DNA of 8,414 bases from Candidatus Omnitrophota bacterium (GCA_016206635.1 JACQRF010000164.1:1-8414), one strand, 5' to 3'. Shown: positions 1-5,678, numbered from the stretch's first letter. A program made the numbers and translations. The notes: generated by a model not told the origin, from the letters alone.

Positions 1-1
1 C

Positions 2-124
2 AAGAAGGCCCGGGGCGGGCGCCTCCGCTGGGTGCTGCCGACGCGGATCGGCCATGTCGTCGTCACGCCGGATGTGCCGGAGGCCGTGGTCCGCGCCGTC
101 GTGCAGGAGCGGGTCGCCGCATGA
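2..124 (+). CDS. aroB: 3-dehydroquinate synthase, C-terminal end (partial)
   Basis: The last 40 codons of a gene that enters from outside the window; the frame is open from base 2 to the TGA at 122-124. The peptide KKARGGRLRWVLPTRIGHVV resembles the AroB C-terminus, where a D/K-K-K-x-x-x-G-x-(I/L)-x-(F/W)-V-L-P/L stretch is followed by an IG-x-(A/V)-V-V segment and a final helix. AroB converts DAHP to 3-dehydroquinate in the shikimate pathway, in the cytoplasm. The stop overlaps the rnc start (ATGA at 121-124), so the two are translationally coupled. The assignment rests on a short C-terminal fragment only; catalytic residues lie outside the window. Confidence 0.72.
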   Translation, partial: KKARGGRLRWVLPTRIGHVVVTPDVPEAVVRAVVQERVAA

Positions 125-885
125 AATTCTTTCAGAGGGGGCCTCGTCTCCCCAACGACCGCGCGCGCGATCTGGCCGCCGCGCAGCGCATGCTGCAGTT
201 CCGGTTCCGCGATCTGCGGTTGCTCCATCAGGCGCTGTCGCACCGCTCGTACGTGCACGGCACGAAGGCCGGCGCGGAATCCCAGGATTACGAGACGATG
301 GAGTTCGTCGGCGACGCCGTCCTCGGCCTGGTCATTTGCGACCAGATCTATCACCTCTACCCGACGGCGTCCGTCGGCGAGCTCGCCAAGCTCCGCGCCC
401 AGGTGGTCAGCCGTTCGACGCTGGCGCGCCTGGCCAACGACATGGGGTTGAGCCGCTGGCTGCTCTTGGGCCCCGGCGAGCGCGCGCGGCAGGAGGGGGA
501 GCGGACCTCGGTGGCGGCCGGGGCAATGGAGGCGGTGATCGCGGCGATGTATTTCGATCGGGGCTTAAGCCCCGTGACCCGCTGGATCCAGCGGGTGTTC
601 CTGGAGACCATTGTCGCGATCGAGGCGGGGCAGGTCGCGGCCGATTACAAGTCCATGCTGCAGGAGTACGTGCTGCGGTATTTCCACAGCGTGCCCGACT
701 ATCGGGTCGTCGGCGAGAGCGGGCCGGGGCACCGGCGGCGCTTCGAGGTGGCCGTCGCCTGGCGCGGCCGCGAGTACGGATTCGGCGTCGGCTTGAGCAA
801 GAAAGCGGCCGAGCAATCGGCGGCGCGGCGCGCGCTCGATCACGTCCTCTCCGGCGGCCACGTGCCGAGCGCCGGCCCTGCTTGA
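121..885 (+). CDS. rnc: Ribonuclease III
   Basis: A 254-residue double-strand-specific endoribonuclease (rRNA processing, mRNA decay; cytoplasmic homodimer). The N-terminal RNase III domain (about residues 20-165) contains the signature ETMEFVGDAVLG at 58-69, giving acidic residues E58, E61 and D65, and a second catalytic helix around VAAGAMEA at 131-138 with E137. The double-stranded-RNA-binding domain (about 174-244) ends with SKKAAEQSAARRAL, its usual last helix. Length is normal or slightly long, with a short N-terminal extension. Start: ATG at 121 overlaps the aroB stop (ATGA) with an AGGAG-like site about 10 bases upstream. Oddity: the position usually occupied by D (or N) four residues into the second catalytic helix is G134. 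Two adjacent perfect palindromes lie inside the gene at 559-595. Confidence 0.95.
   Translation: MKFFQRGPRLPNDRARDLAAAQRMLQFRFRDLRLLHQALSHRSYVHGTKAGAESQDYETMEFVGDAVLGLVICDQIYHLYPTASVGELAKLRAQVVSRSTLARLANDMGLSRWLLLGPGERARQEGERTSVAAGAMEAVIAAMYFDRGLSPVTRWIQRVFLETIVAIEAGQVAADYKSMLQEYVLRYFHSVPDYRVVGESGPGHRRRFEVAVAWRGREYGFGVGLSKKAAEQSAARRALDHVLSGGHVPSAGPA
559..595. repeat. Two adjacent perfect palindromes inside rnc
   Basis: CGGGGCTTAAGCCCCG (559-574, 16 bp) and CCCGCTGGATCCAGCGGG (578-595, 18 bp) are each perfectly self-complementary and separated by only 3 bases. They encode FDRGLSPVTRWIQRV, which aligns without gaps to other RNase III proteins, so this is not an inserted element. It includes a TTA leucine codon, uncommon in this GC-rich gene. 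In the mRNA each could form a short hairpin. Whether this is selected or chance is unknown. Confidence 0.6.
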
Positions 886-910
886 CAGCGCGCGCGCCCC
901 GGAGTACGAT
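882..910 (+). promoter_or_regulatory. Sigma70-like promoter of the GNAT/SPOR pair
   Basis: TTGACA (882-887) is a perfect -35 box, followed by a 17-bp GC-rich spacer and TACGAT (905-910) as -10. The -35 box contains the rnc stop codon. Transcription is predicted to start near base 917, only about 3 bases before the GTG start codon at 920, which implies a leaderless or nearly leaderless mRNA. Confidence 0.75.
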
Positions 911-919
911 ACCGCCAAC

Positions 920-1441
920 GTGAGCGCAGAGATCCCAGCGACCCACACGTTCAGCGCAGCGCCGGCCTCCCGGGGGGACAGCATCCGGATTCGTCCATTT
1001 GCGCCGTCGGATGCCGCCGCCGTGAAGGCGTTGATCACGGGGATCTTGGCCTCGGAGTTCCCCGGGGAATCCGAGGCGTTCCCGCCGACCGATTTGCAGC
1101 AGTTGGCGGTCGCCTACGGCGGGCCCAAAGAGACCTGCTTGGTGGCCGAGGTGGGCGGACGGATCGTTGGCGCCTGCGCCGTCAAGCAGGACGGCCCATC
1201 CGCGGCGCTGCTGCGGCGGCTGTTCGTGGCGCCCACCTACCGCGGCCAGCGGCTCGGCAGCCGGCTCGTCGAGTCGGCCGTCGCATTCTGCCGCGCCCAG
1301 CGCTACCGCAAAATCACGATTCGGACGTCTGACCGCATGGCGACGGCGATGGCGATTTGCCGGCGCCAAGGGTTCCAGCAGCAGGCGCGGATGCCATTAG
1401 GGGCCGTCCACTTGGTCCACCTCACGCTGCGACTGTCCTGA
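920..1441 (+). CDS. GNAT-family N-acetyltransferase
   Basis: A 173-residue protein with a single GNAT fold (about residues 22-170), expected to transfer an acetyl group from acetyl-CoA to an unknown amine substrate in the cytoplasm. Visible signatures: SIRIRPFAPSD at the first strand (21-31), the central strand LLRRLFVAPTYRG and the pyrophosphate-binding loop YRGQRLGSRL (107-116, an R-x-x-x-x-G form of R/Q-x-x-G-x-G/A), then a helix and the motif-B stretch ATAMAICRRQGFQ (141-153). A roughly 20-residue disordered N-terminus precedes the fold. The GTG start at 920 was chosen because no other ATG/GTG/TTG lies between it and the fold. It has no Shine-Dalgarno and sits 9 bases after a -10 box, so it is probably leaderless. 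Its TGA overlaps the next ATG (TGATG), coupling the two genes. Confidence 0.85.
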   Translation: MSAEIPATHTFSAAPASRGDSIRIRPFAPSDAAAVKALITGILASEFPGESEAFPPTDLQQLAVAYGGPKETCLVAEVGGRIVGACAVKQDGPSAALLRRLFVAPTYRGQRLGSRLVESAVAFCRAQRYRKITIRTSDRMATAMAICRRQGFQQQARMPLGAVHLVHLTLRLS

Positions 1442-2274
1442 TGCCGCCGGCCCCGCCGTTGTTCCGGCGACTCAGCGAATCGGAAATCCAAGATCGGTTG
1501 TACGGCGAGTATCACACCGGCCACCGCCGTCGCTCCACCCCGCCCCAAGAATGGTCCCCCCGAGAGTTTGCTGAGCCGTTGACCTCTGAAGGAGGGGGCC
1601 CAACGGAGTTCGCTGAGTCGTTGACCTCTGAAGGAGGGGGCTCAAGGGGGAACCCTGGGTTCCCCCTTGAGGTGACAGACAACAGTGCTGAGAAAATAAC
1701 GGCAGCGGGGAACCCTGGGTTCCCCCTTGAAGTGACAGAGAACTCCGTCGGGAAAGCAGTTGAGCCGGCTTGGACCGGCGAGGAGATCCTCTCGCAGGAG
1801 CTCCAGCGTTTGACGACGGAGCTGGTCGCGCTGCGCCGGCAAAAAGAGCAGTTGGCCGGCGAGCTGATGCGGCGCGAAGCCGCCCCCGTGCTCGCCCCCT
1901 ATGCGCGTTTGGCGGCCGTGCCCCGGTCCTGGGTGACGGTCGGCAGCCTGCTCGTGGCCTCGGCCGCGCTGGCGGCGCTCTGCCATACCGTGGTGTTGGA
2001 GGCGCAGCCGCCGGTGTTGAACGGCTCGCCGGGGATGATCTTCAGCGTTCAGGTCGGCGTCTACGATGTCAAGCCGGCGGCGCAGCGATTTCTGGATGCG
2101 CTCAGTCAGGAAGGGTATCCGGCGTTTCTCGTGGAGGGCCGCACGCGCCGCGGGGCGCCGCGCTACCGCGTCTACGTCGGACGCTACACCTCCAAGGTGG
2201 AGGCGCAGGTCCATCTCGATCTCATGAAGCGCAATCCCCGCCTGCAGGACAGTTTCATCCTGCGGCGGCGCTGA
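1441..2274 (+). CDS. SPOR-domain membrane protein with palindromic-repeat insertion
   Basis: A 277-residue protein. The N-terminal cytoplasmic segment starts MPPAPPLFRRLSESEIQDRL. A low-complexity region (about 41-104) is built from in-frame DNA repeats: the peptide EFAE(P/S)LTSEGGG occurs twice and GNPGFPLEVT twice. A helical, probably coiled-coil stretch follows (113-146), then one transmembrane helix (about 164-186) and a C-terminal SPOR domain (about 199-275, starting IFSVQVGVYDVK). SPOR domains bind denuded septal peptidoglycan, so a role in cell division or envelope remodelling in the periplasm is likely but inferred. Start: ATG at 1441 overlaps the GNAT stop by one base; an in-frame ATG at 1357 would overlap the upstream gene far more. 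It converges on the gspB-like gene with a 9-base gap and no clear terminator between them. Confidence 0.85.
   Translation: MPPAPPLFRRLSESEIQDRLYGEYHTGHRRRSTPPQEWSPREFAEPLTSEGGGPTEFAESLTSEGGGSRGNPGFPLEVTDNSAEKITAAGNPGFPLEVTENSVGKAVEPAWTGEEILSQELQRLTTELVALRRQKEQLAGELMRREAAPVLAPYARLAAVPRSWVTVGSLLVASAALAALCHTVVLEAQPPVLNGSPGMIFSVQVGVYDVKPAAQRFLDALSQEGYPAFLVEGRTRRGAPRYRVYVGRYTSKVEAQVHLDLMKRNPRLQDSFILRRR
1564..1647 (+). repeat. 42-bp tandem repeat, two units, in frame
   Basis: Units 1564-1605 and 1606-1647 differ at a few bases and encode the 14-residue repeats EFAEPLTSEGGGPT and EFAESLTSEGGGSR. The period is an exact multiple of three. The second unit runs directly into the palindromic element at 1612-1682, so the tandem copy looks like duplication of the left half of that element. 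Confidence 0.9.
1612..1682. repeat. Palindromic repeat element, copy A (inside the SPOR gene)
   Basis: A 71-bp element whose core is a 31-bp perfect palindrome (1641-1671): CTCAAGGGGGAACCC, a central T, then the reverse complement. It is collinear without gaps with copy B at 5875-5945, at 66 of 71 identical positions. The left flank contains TTGACCTCTGAAGGAGG and the right flank GTGACAGA. It encodes the tail of LTSEGGGSR plus GNPGFPLEVTDN, the same frame as copy B. Confidence 0.9.
1705..1743. repeat. Palindromic repeat element, right-half copy
   Basis: A partial third copy beginning near GCGGGGAACCC and ending GTGACAGAGAAC. It keeps a 9-bp-arm palindrome around T1716 but lacks the left flank, and encodes GNPGFPLEVTEN. 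It lies 23 bases after copy A and is in the same frame and orientation. Confidence 0.85.
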
Positions 2275-2283
2275 CCGCGCCCC

Positions 2284-2733
2284 TTACCGCTCCGTTCGAA
2301 CGGGCAGCGTGACCCGTTGCCCTTGGTCCCCTTCCAGCTCCACCTGCTCGTGCGTGACGCTGACGACCTTCGTCCCGCCTGCCAGGCGCTCCCCCTGCGC
2401 CACCGTCTTGCTGTTGATGATGGCCAGCGGTTCCCCCATGCCGGTGATGATCCCATCGACGCGCCAGGTCAACGACGGCGACGACGGCGCCCCCGGCATC
2501 AACGACATGATCGGCGGCAGCGATTCCGCGGCCGGCGCCCGCGCCGGCGGCGCCGTTGAGGCGCGGTGGCGGGGCATCGGCCCGTTCGCCGCCCAGATCC
2601 ACAGCAGCGCGAGGGCGCCGAGGACCGCCGCGGCGGACCACCACGGCCCGCGGCCGCCGGCCGGGGCCGGCGGCGCCGGTTCAGCGAGCGGCCGGAACTG
2701 GGCTTTCTGCAAGGCGTCGGTGATCAGACTCAT
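2284..2733 (-). CDS. GspB/PulB-like secretion-pathway assembly protein
   Basis: A 149-residue protein beginning MSLITDALQKAQ, the typical GspB-family N-terminus (MSLILDALKKAE-like). One transmembrane helix (about 32-48) follows a short cytoplasmic tail. After a Pro/Ala-rich linker (53-88), a C-terminal periplasmic domain (about 89-145) contains GIITGMGEPLAIINSKTVAQ and VTHEQVELEG, as in GspB/PilP-like domains. With ExeA-type ATPases, GspB proteins help insert the outer-membrane secretin through peptidoglycan in type II secretion; here the partner secretin is not visible. Start: ATG at 2733 with GGAGGAG just upstream; an earlier in-frame ATG at 2778 would add an unfamily-like 15-residue extension. 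It overlaps the exeA-like gene by 53 bases. Confidence 0.85.
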   Translation of the reverse strand: MSLITDALQKAQFRPLAEPAPPAPAGGRGPWWSAAAVLGALALLWIWAANGPMPRHRASTAPPARAPAAESLPPIMSLMPGAPSSPSLTWRVDGIITGMGEPLAIINSKTVAQGERLAGGTKVVSVTHEQVELEGDQGQRVTLPVRTER

Positions 2734-3568
2734 GGAGCTCCTCCGTGGGTTGTGAGGCCAGGCCCTCGAGCATGTCAATGGCGTCGCGCACCAGCGGGGC
2801 GTCGATCGTCATCGTCTCGCGGACAAATCCCGCCAGCAGCGCGTTCTCGCAGACGTGGTTGATGGCCCGCGGCAGGCCGCGGCTCTGCCGGGCGATCAGC
2901 CGCGTGGCCTCCGGCGTGAAGCGGGGGCGGTCCGCCGCCGCGCCGGCCACCCGCAGCCGATGGGCGATGTACGCCCCGACGTCCCCCTCCGCCAGCGGGG
3001 CGATCCGGCACCGCACGGCCACCCGCTGCCGGAGCGGGCGCAGCCGCGGGTCGGCCAACTGGTCATCCAGCTCCGGCTGGCCGACCAGCACGATTTGCAG
3101 CAGCTTCTCTTTCTGCGTCTCGAAGTTGGACAGCAATCGGATCTGTTCGAGCGTCCGCGCCGCCAGCGTCTGCGCCTCGTCAATGATCAGCACCGCGGTC
3201 CGGCCGTGCCCCTGCTGGTCGAGCAGGAACCGGTTGAGCGCGTCCATCAACGCCGCCCGCGTCTTGCGCCCGGGCGCGATCCCGAAATCCTGGACGATGG
3301 CCTCCAGCAGCTGCACGTCGGAGAACGTCGGGTTCAGCAGCAGCGAGGTGCGGACCGAGTCCGCCGGCAGCTGTGCCAGCACGGTCTTGATCACGGTGGT
3401 TTTCCCGGAGCCGACCTCGCCGGTGACGACGAGACACCCCAGCCGTTGCTGGATGCCGTAGGTCAGATGGTCGAGCGCTTCGCGGTGCTGGCGGGACGGG
3501 AAGAGGAAGGCCGGGTCGGCCGTGACGTGGAAGGGGGGCTCGCGCAATCCGTAAAACATTTCATACAT
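2681..3568 (-). CDS. ExeA-like AAA ATPase
   Basis: A 295-residue ATPase of the ExeA/GspA/MshM type, starting MYEMFYGLREPPFHVTADPA, a hallmark of the family. Walker A is GEVGSGKTT (50-58), Walker B is VLIIDEAQ (126-133), and a sensor-like LVGQPEL lies at 161-167. An arginine-rich QRVAVRCRIAPL (181-192) and a lid-domain stretch SRGLPRAINHVCENALLAG (229-247) follow. It is shorter than Aeromonas ExeA and has no C-terminal peptidoglycan-binding domain or second transmembrane part. ExeA proteins act at the inner membrane with GspB to assemble secretins, or in type IV pilus biogenesis. Start: ATG at 3568 with GGGGGAGGG about 8 bases upstream. It forms an operon with the gspB-like gene. Confidence 0.9.
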   Translation of the reverse strand: MYEMFYGLREPPFHVTADPAFLFPSRQHREALDHLTYGIQQRLGCLVVTGEVGSGKTTVIKTVLAQLPADSVRTSLLLNPTFSDVQLLEAIVQDFGIAPGRKTRAALMDALNRFLLDQQGHGRTAVLIIDEAQTLAARTLEQIRLLSNFETQKEKLLQIVLVGQPELDDQLADPRLRPLRQRVAVRCRIAPLAEGDVGAYIAHRLRVAGAAADRPRFTPEATRLIARQSRGLPRAINHVCENALLAGFVRETMTIDAPLVRDAIDMLEGLASQPTEELHESDHRRLAESPVPAAR

Positions 3569-3595
3569 TAGGGCACCCTCCCCCACGGTTGGTGT

Positions 3596-3624
3596 ATCAT
3601 AGCACCGGGGGCACAGGTTGTCCT
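3596..3624 (-). promoter_or_regulatory. Promoter of the exeA/gspB-like operon
   Basis: On the minus strand TGC-TATGAT is an extended -10 box (TATGAT at 3596-3601, TG upstream). A 17-bp spacer separates it from AGGACA (3619-3624), a 4-of-6 match to the -35 consensus. The predicted start is near 3589, giving a leader of about 20 bases that contains a purine-rich ribosome-binding site. Confidence 0.6.
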
Positions 3625-3652
3625 TGAATTTTTTTATCAGCCCTTGTATGGT
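3624..3652 (+). promoter_or_regulatory. Promoter of the PilZ/DUF6941-like pair
   Basis: TTGAAT (3624-3629), 17-bp spacer, TATGGT (3647-3652). The -35 boxes of this and the exeA promoter touch back to back at base 3624, so a single regulator or polymerase competition could affect both directions. Confidence 0.5.
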
Positions 3653-3686
3653 ATCCCCGACACCACGGAGAGGAGGGTCACCCACC

Positions 3687-4043
3687 ATGGCCTGGAGCGG
3701 ACTCGATCAGCGGAAATTCCCGCGCATCCGGCATGCCTGCGTCGTCTCGCTGCGCCAGGCGACCGCCCGCCCCTCCCTCGCCACCACGACCGAGAACATC
3801 GGCGTCGGCGGCATCTGCGTCCTGCTGGGGCAAGGGCTGGACATCTTCGCCCCGGTGGACGTGGAGCTGGCCCTCAACGATGGCCATCCCCCGATCGCCT
3901 GCCGCGGCATGGTGGCCTGGGTCGTCCGCCGCCGGGAGCTGAATCGCCCGCCGATCTTCGACACCGGCATCGAGTTCGTGAATCTCGCGCCGGACGATCA
4001 CGCGCGCGTGGAGCGGCTGCTGGCGGGGGTCCCGACCTCGTGA
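3687..4043 (+). CDS. PilZ-domain protein, putative c-di-GMP receptor
   Basis: A 118-residue single-domain PilZ protein. The first c-di-GMP contact motif RxxxR is present as R9-KFP-R13. The second, usually (D/N)-x-S-x-x-G, appears as N37-I-G-V-G-G42, with glycine in place of serine. The beta-barrel continues through VAWVVRRRE (77-84) and FDTGIEFVNL (91-100), both typical of the family. It could control motility, pili or exopolysaccharide; the target is not visible. Start: ATG at 3687 with GGAGAGGAGGG about 9 bases upstream. In-frame alternatives at 3618 (TTG) and 3648 (ATG) have no ribosome-binding site and lie in the promoter. The stop overlaps the next start (GTGA at 4040-4043). Confidence 0.88.
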   Translation: MAWSGLDQRKFPRIRHACVVSLRQATARPSLATTTENIGVGGICVLLGQGLDIFAPVDVELALNDGHPPIACRGMVAWVVRRRELNRPPIFDTGIEFVNLAPDDHARVERLLAGVPTS

Positions 4044-4453
4044 CCAAATCGTCCGCCTCGTCCGTCACGACCATCTCCCCGGCGCTGCTGTACTCCGTGC
4101 TGTGCGACGACGTCCGGCGGGAGGCGAACGGGAAGCTGATCTTGCTGGGGTTATTCGAGACGATCGGCGCCCAGGAATTCCCGGCCACGCACCCGGTGCT
4201 CTACGTCGTCAACGGCTGGGGCGGCGGGGTGGGGACCTTCACGCAGTACACCCGCATCCTCGGGCTGGACTCCGGCCCGCTGATTCAGGACCGCGAAACC
4301 ACCTTCACGCTGGGGGACCTGCGCGCCAAGCACAGCGTCATTGCCCGCTTCAACAACCTGCCGCTGGCCCAGCCGGGCGAGTACGCCGTCGAGATCCTCC
4401 TCAACAGCGACCTGAAGCTCCGCTACCCCCTGATCGTCGAAAAAACCGAGTAG
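4040..4453 (+). CDS. DUF6941-like protein of unknown function
   Basis: A 137-residue protein, GTG start at 4040 overlapping the PilZ stop. The N-terminal block ALLYSVLCDDVRREANGKLI then LLGLFETIGAQEFPATHPVL matches my memory of the DUF6941 family (CDD-x-R-x-E-x-x-GK-x-x-(I/L)-x-G-(L/V)-(F/Y)). The rest looks like an all-beta sandwich (TFTQYTRIL, ETTFTLGDL, YAVEILLNSDLKLRYPL). There is no signal peptide or membrane segment. No molecular function is known to me. Coupling to a PilZ gene hints at shared regulation by c-di-GMP but does not prove a joint role. Downstream, a 12-bp palindrome AGAGCCGGCTCT (4459-4470) sits in the short gap to the convergent XRE gene; it lacks a T-tract. Confidence 0.65.
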   Translation: MTKSSASSVTTISPALLYSVLCDDVRREANGKLILLGLFETIGAQEFPATHPVLYVVNGWGGGVGTFTQYTRILGLDSGPLIQDRETTFTLGDLRAKHSVIARFNNLPLAQPGEYAVEILLNSDLKLRYPLIVEKTE

Positions 4454-4469
4454 GGCTTAGAGCCGGCTC

Positions 4470-5033
4470 TTATAGCGCCGGGGGGCTCGTGACGCAGAGC
4501 GCCTGCGCGGCGGTCCGGCCCGGGTTGCGCAGCGTCCACGCCACCGACGCCGCGCCGTAGAGACTGTCCCCGATCGCCAGCGCGTGCCGCGCCGCGCCCA
4601 CCTGGATCTCCAGCCCCCCGGACACCACCGCGACCAATCGCTCGGTCCCCGGTGGGGCCGTCTCCGGGTGCATGGTCGCCCCCGGTTTGAGCGCCAGCCG
4701 CAGCGGCAGCATCCGCCGCCCCCCGGTTTGCTTGACCAGCACCTCGGCCCCCGCCCCCGGCCCCTCGCTCACCCGCTTGGCCGTGGACTGCCCGGCCCGA
4801 TGGAAAAATACCATCGGGGTCTCGGCCGCGATCTCGCGGTAGAGGTCAGGCAAGGGGACCCCGAGCGCATGGGCGATCGCCAGGTGGGATTCCAGCGTCC
4901 CGGTCATCTTCCCGGTCTCGATGCGGCTCAGCGTGGCCAGCGCGACCCCCGACCGTTTGGCCAGATGCGCCAGGGTTAGCTTCGCCGTCTTTCGCAACGT
5001 CCGAATCCGCGCGCCAATCGTATTGAGTGCCAT
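4470..5033 (-). CDS. XRE-family regulator with C-terminal cupin domain (paralog 1)
   Basis: A 187-residue transcription regulator. The helix-turn-helix domain (about 6-67) reads IGARIRTLRKTAKLTLAHLA then SGVALATLSRIETGK; the cupin-like effector domain (about 108-184) includes APPGTERLVAVVSGGLEIQVG and IGDSLYG. It is a clear paralog of the gene at 7001-7558. The last cupin strand reads ASVAWTLRN where paralog 2 has DQPHRFRN, so the usual histidine is lost and metal or ligand binding may differ. Start: ATG at 5033. It has no Shine-Dalgarno and lies 6 bases after a -10 box, so it is predicted leaderless. The 36 in-frame bases upstream (TTG at 5069) would overlap the promoter itself. Target genes are unknown; the divergent ssb operon is an obvious candidate. 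Confidence 0.88.
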   Translation of the reverse strand: MALNTIGARIRTLRKTAKLTLAHLAKRSGVALATLSRIETGKMTGTLESHLAIAHALGVPLPDLYREIAAETPMVFFHRAGQSTAKRVSEGPGAGAEVLVKQTGGRRMLPLRLALKPGATMHPETAPPGTERLVAVVSGGLEIQVGAARHALAIGDSLYGAASVAWTLRNPGRTAAQALCVTSPPAL

Positions 5034-5039
5034 GGCGGC

Positions 5040-5069
5040 AGTGTAACACAACAGGTTCTCGCGCGTCAA
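5040..5069 (-). promoter_or_regulatory. Promoter of XRE-cupin paralog 1 (leaderless)
   Basis: Minus-strand TTGACG (5064-5069), 18-bp spacer, TACACT (5040-5045). Only 6 bases separate the -10 box from the ATG, so transcription should begin at or next to the A of the start codon. Confidence 0.6.
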
Positions 5070-5106
5070 ATGATTTGCAGAATCCGCACGATCTGAGGAT
5101 CAGCCA

Positions 5107-5150
5107 TACTAAAAATAGTAATTGACAAAAGATAAAAATATCAGTAGTGT
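5107..5150 (+). promoter_or_regulatory. AT-rich ssb promoter with adjacent inverted repeat
   Basis: An inverted repeat TACTA-AAAA-TAGTA (5107-5120) ends one base before TTGACA (5122-5127). A 17-bp spacer leads to a weak -10, TAGTGT (5145-5150). The region 5104-5150 is strikingly AT-rich compared with the flanks. The inverted repeat is a possible operator, for example for the divergent XRE regulator, by position only. Confidence 0.5.
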
Positions 5151-5186
5151 CGTGCCACCCCGCGCTTCCCAGAAAGGACCCTGTCA

Positions 5187-5678
5187 ATGCGCGACATGAA
5201 TTTGTGGACGATCATCGGCAATCTGACGAAGGATCCGCTCCTGAACCATCTGGATGACGGCACGCCGGTCTGTCACCTCCGCATGGCCGTGAGCCCCCGC
5301 CGGGAGACGGCCGGCCCCGCCTACGTGGACGTCACCGCCTGGCGGCGGGACGCCGAACATTGCGCGACGTATTTACGGAAGGGCAGCCGCCTCTGTGTGG
5401 CGGGCCCCCTGCACGCCACCCTGGTGACCCTGAAGGATGGCCGCCCGATCCTCGATCTGGCGGTGGACGCCAAATATCTGGAATTCATGGGTGGTCCGGG
5501 ACTGTCCCCGAAGGCCCCCGAGGACCCCCCGGTCGCCCAGCAGCCAACGCCACGCCGTCCGGGACTGTCCCCAACGGGCAAGGGCCAGGGACTGTCCCCT
5601 GCCTGCCGGCAGGCAGGCCGCAAGGGGACTGTCCCTCTAGCCAGGACGCCCAAAGCCCGCAACACCGCCCGGCAGTGA
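5187..5678 (+). CDS. ssb: Single-stranded DNA-binding protein, repeat-extended tail
   Basis: A 163-residue protein. The OB fold (about residues 5-100) is well recognisable: NLWTIIGNLTKDP, CHLRMAVSPRR, YVDVTAWRRDAEHCATYLRK then GSRLCVAGPL and ILDLAVDAKYLEFM. It binds single-stranded DNA in replication, repair or competence. The C-terminal 60 residues are unusual: they lack the acidic DDxPF-type tip that recruits partner proteins and end in basic KARNTARQ. They are largely encoded by short palindromic DNA repeats, giving GLSP three times, GTVP once and PACRQAG once. This is probably an accessory SSB, or one whose tail was altered by repeat invasion. Start: ATG at 5187 with AAAGGA 8 bases upstream; ATG at 5196 also matches the family N-terminus but is further from the site. 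It is followed after 4 bases by the next gene. Confidence 0.85.
   Translation: MRDMNLWTIIGNLTKDPLLNHLDDGTPVCHLRMAVSPRRETAGPAYVDVTAWRRDAEHCATYLRKGSRLCVAGPLHATLVTLKDGRPILDLAVDAKYLEFMGGPGLSPKAPEDPPVAQQPTPRRPGLSPTGKGQGLSPACRQAGRKGTVPLARTPKARNTARQ
5498..5635. repeat. Four GGGACTGTCCC palindromes in the ssb tail
   Basis: The 11-bp near-palindrome GGGACTGTCCC occurs at 5498-5508, 5561-5571, 5588-5598 and 5625-5635, usually with extra G/C pairing outside. Three copies are read as G-L-S-P and the fourth as G-T-V-P, so the repeats occupy two frames without creating a stop. Such GGGACTGTCCC elements are, from memory, dispersed in many bacterial genomes; no mobilising gene is visible here. Confidence 0.9.
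5598..5617. repeat. 20-bp perfect palindrome in the ssb tail
   Basis: CCTGCCTGCC followed by its exact reverse complement GGCAGGCAGG, located between the third and fourth GGGACTGTCCC copies. Read through as S-P-A-C-R-Q-A-G. I recall the ACRQAG peptide as recurrent in proteins of candidate-phylum bacteria, where this palindrome is dispersed. Confidence 0.9.

Noticed and set aside
407..1369. Long antisense reading frame opposite rnc and the GNAT gene.
   Set aside because: Arg/Pro/Ala-rich translation with no recognisable motif, created by high GC opposite two well-supported genes.
1564..1743. Possible CRISPR-like array from the repeated units.
   Set aside because: Only two to three units, in-frame coding, no regular spacers and no cas gene.
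2745..3571. Two long plus-strand frames opposite the exeA-like gene.
   Set aside because: Low-complexity Ser/Arg or Gln/Arg-rich translations; the minus strand has clear Walker A and B motifs.
3618..3686. N-terminal extension of the PilZ protein from TTG 3618 or ATG 3648.
   Set aside because: These starts lie in the promoter and lack a ribosome-binding site, whereas ATG 3687 has a strong one and fits the domain start.
4459..4470. 12-bp palindrome AGAGCCGGCTCT as a bidirectional terminator between the DUF6941-like and XRE genes.
   Set aside because: Short stem with no T-tract on either strand; it may be chance, so it is mentioned only in the gene note.
4560..4571. A GAGACTGTCCCC match resembling the GGGACTGTCCC repeat inside XRE-cupin paralog 1.
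   Set aside because: One mismatch from the core, no palindromic flank, and on the coding strand it encodes the conserved cupin stretch GDSL; coincidence is sufficient.
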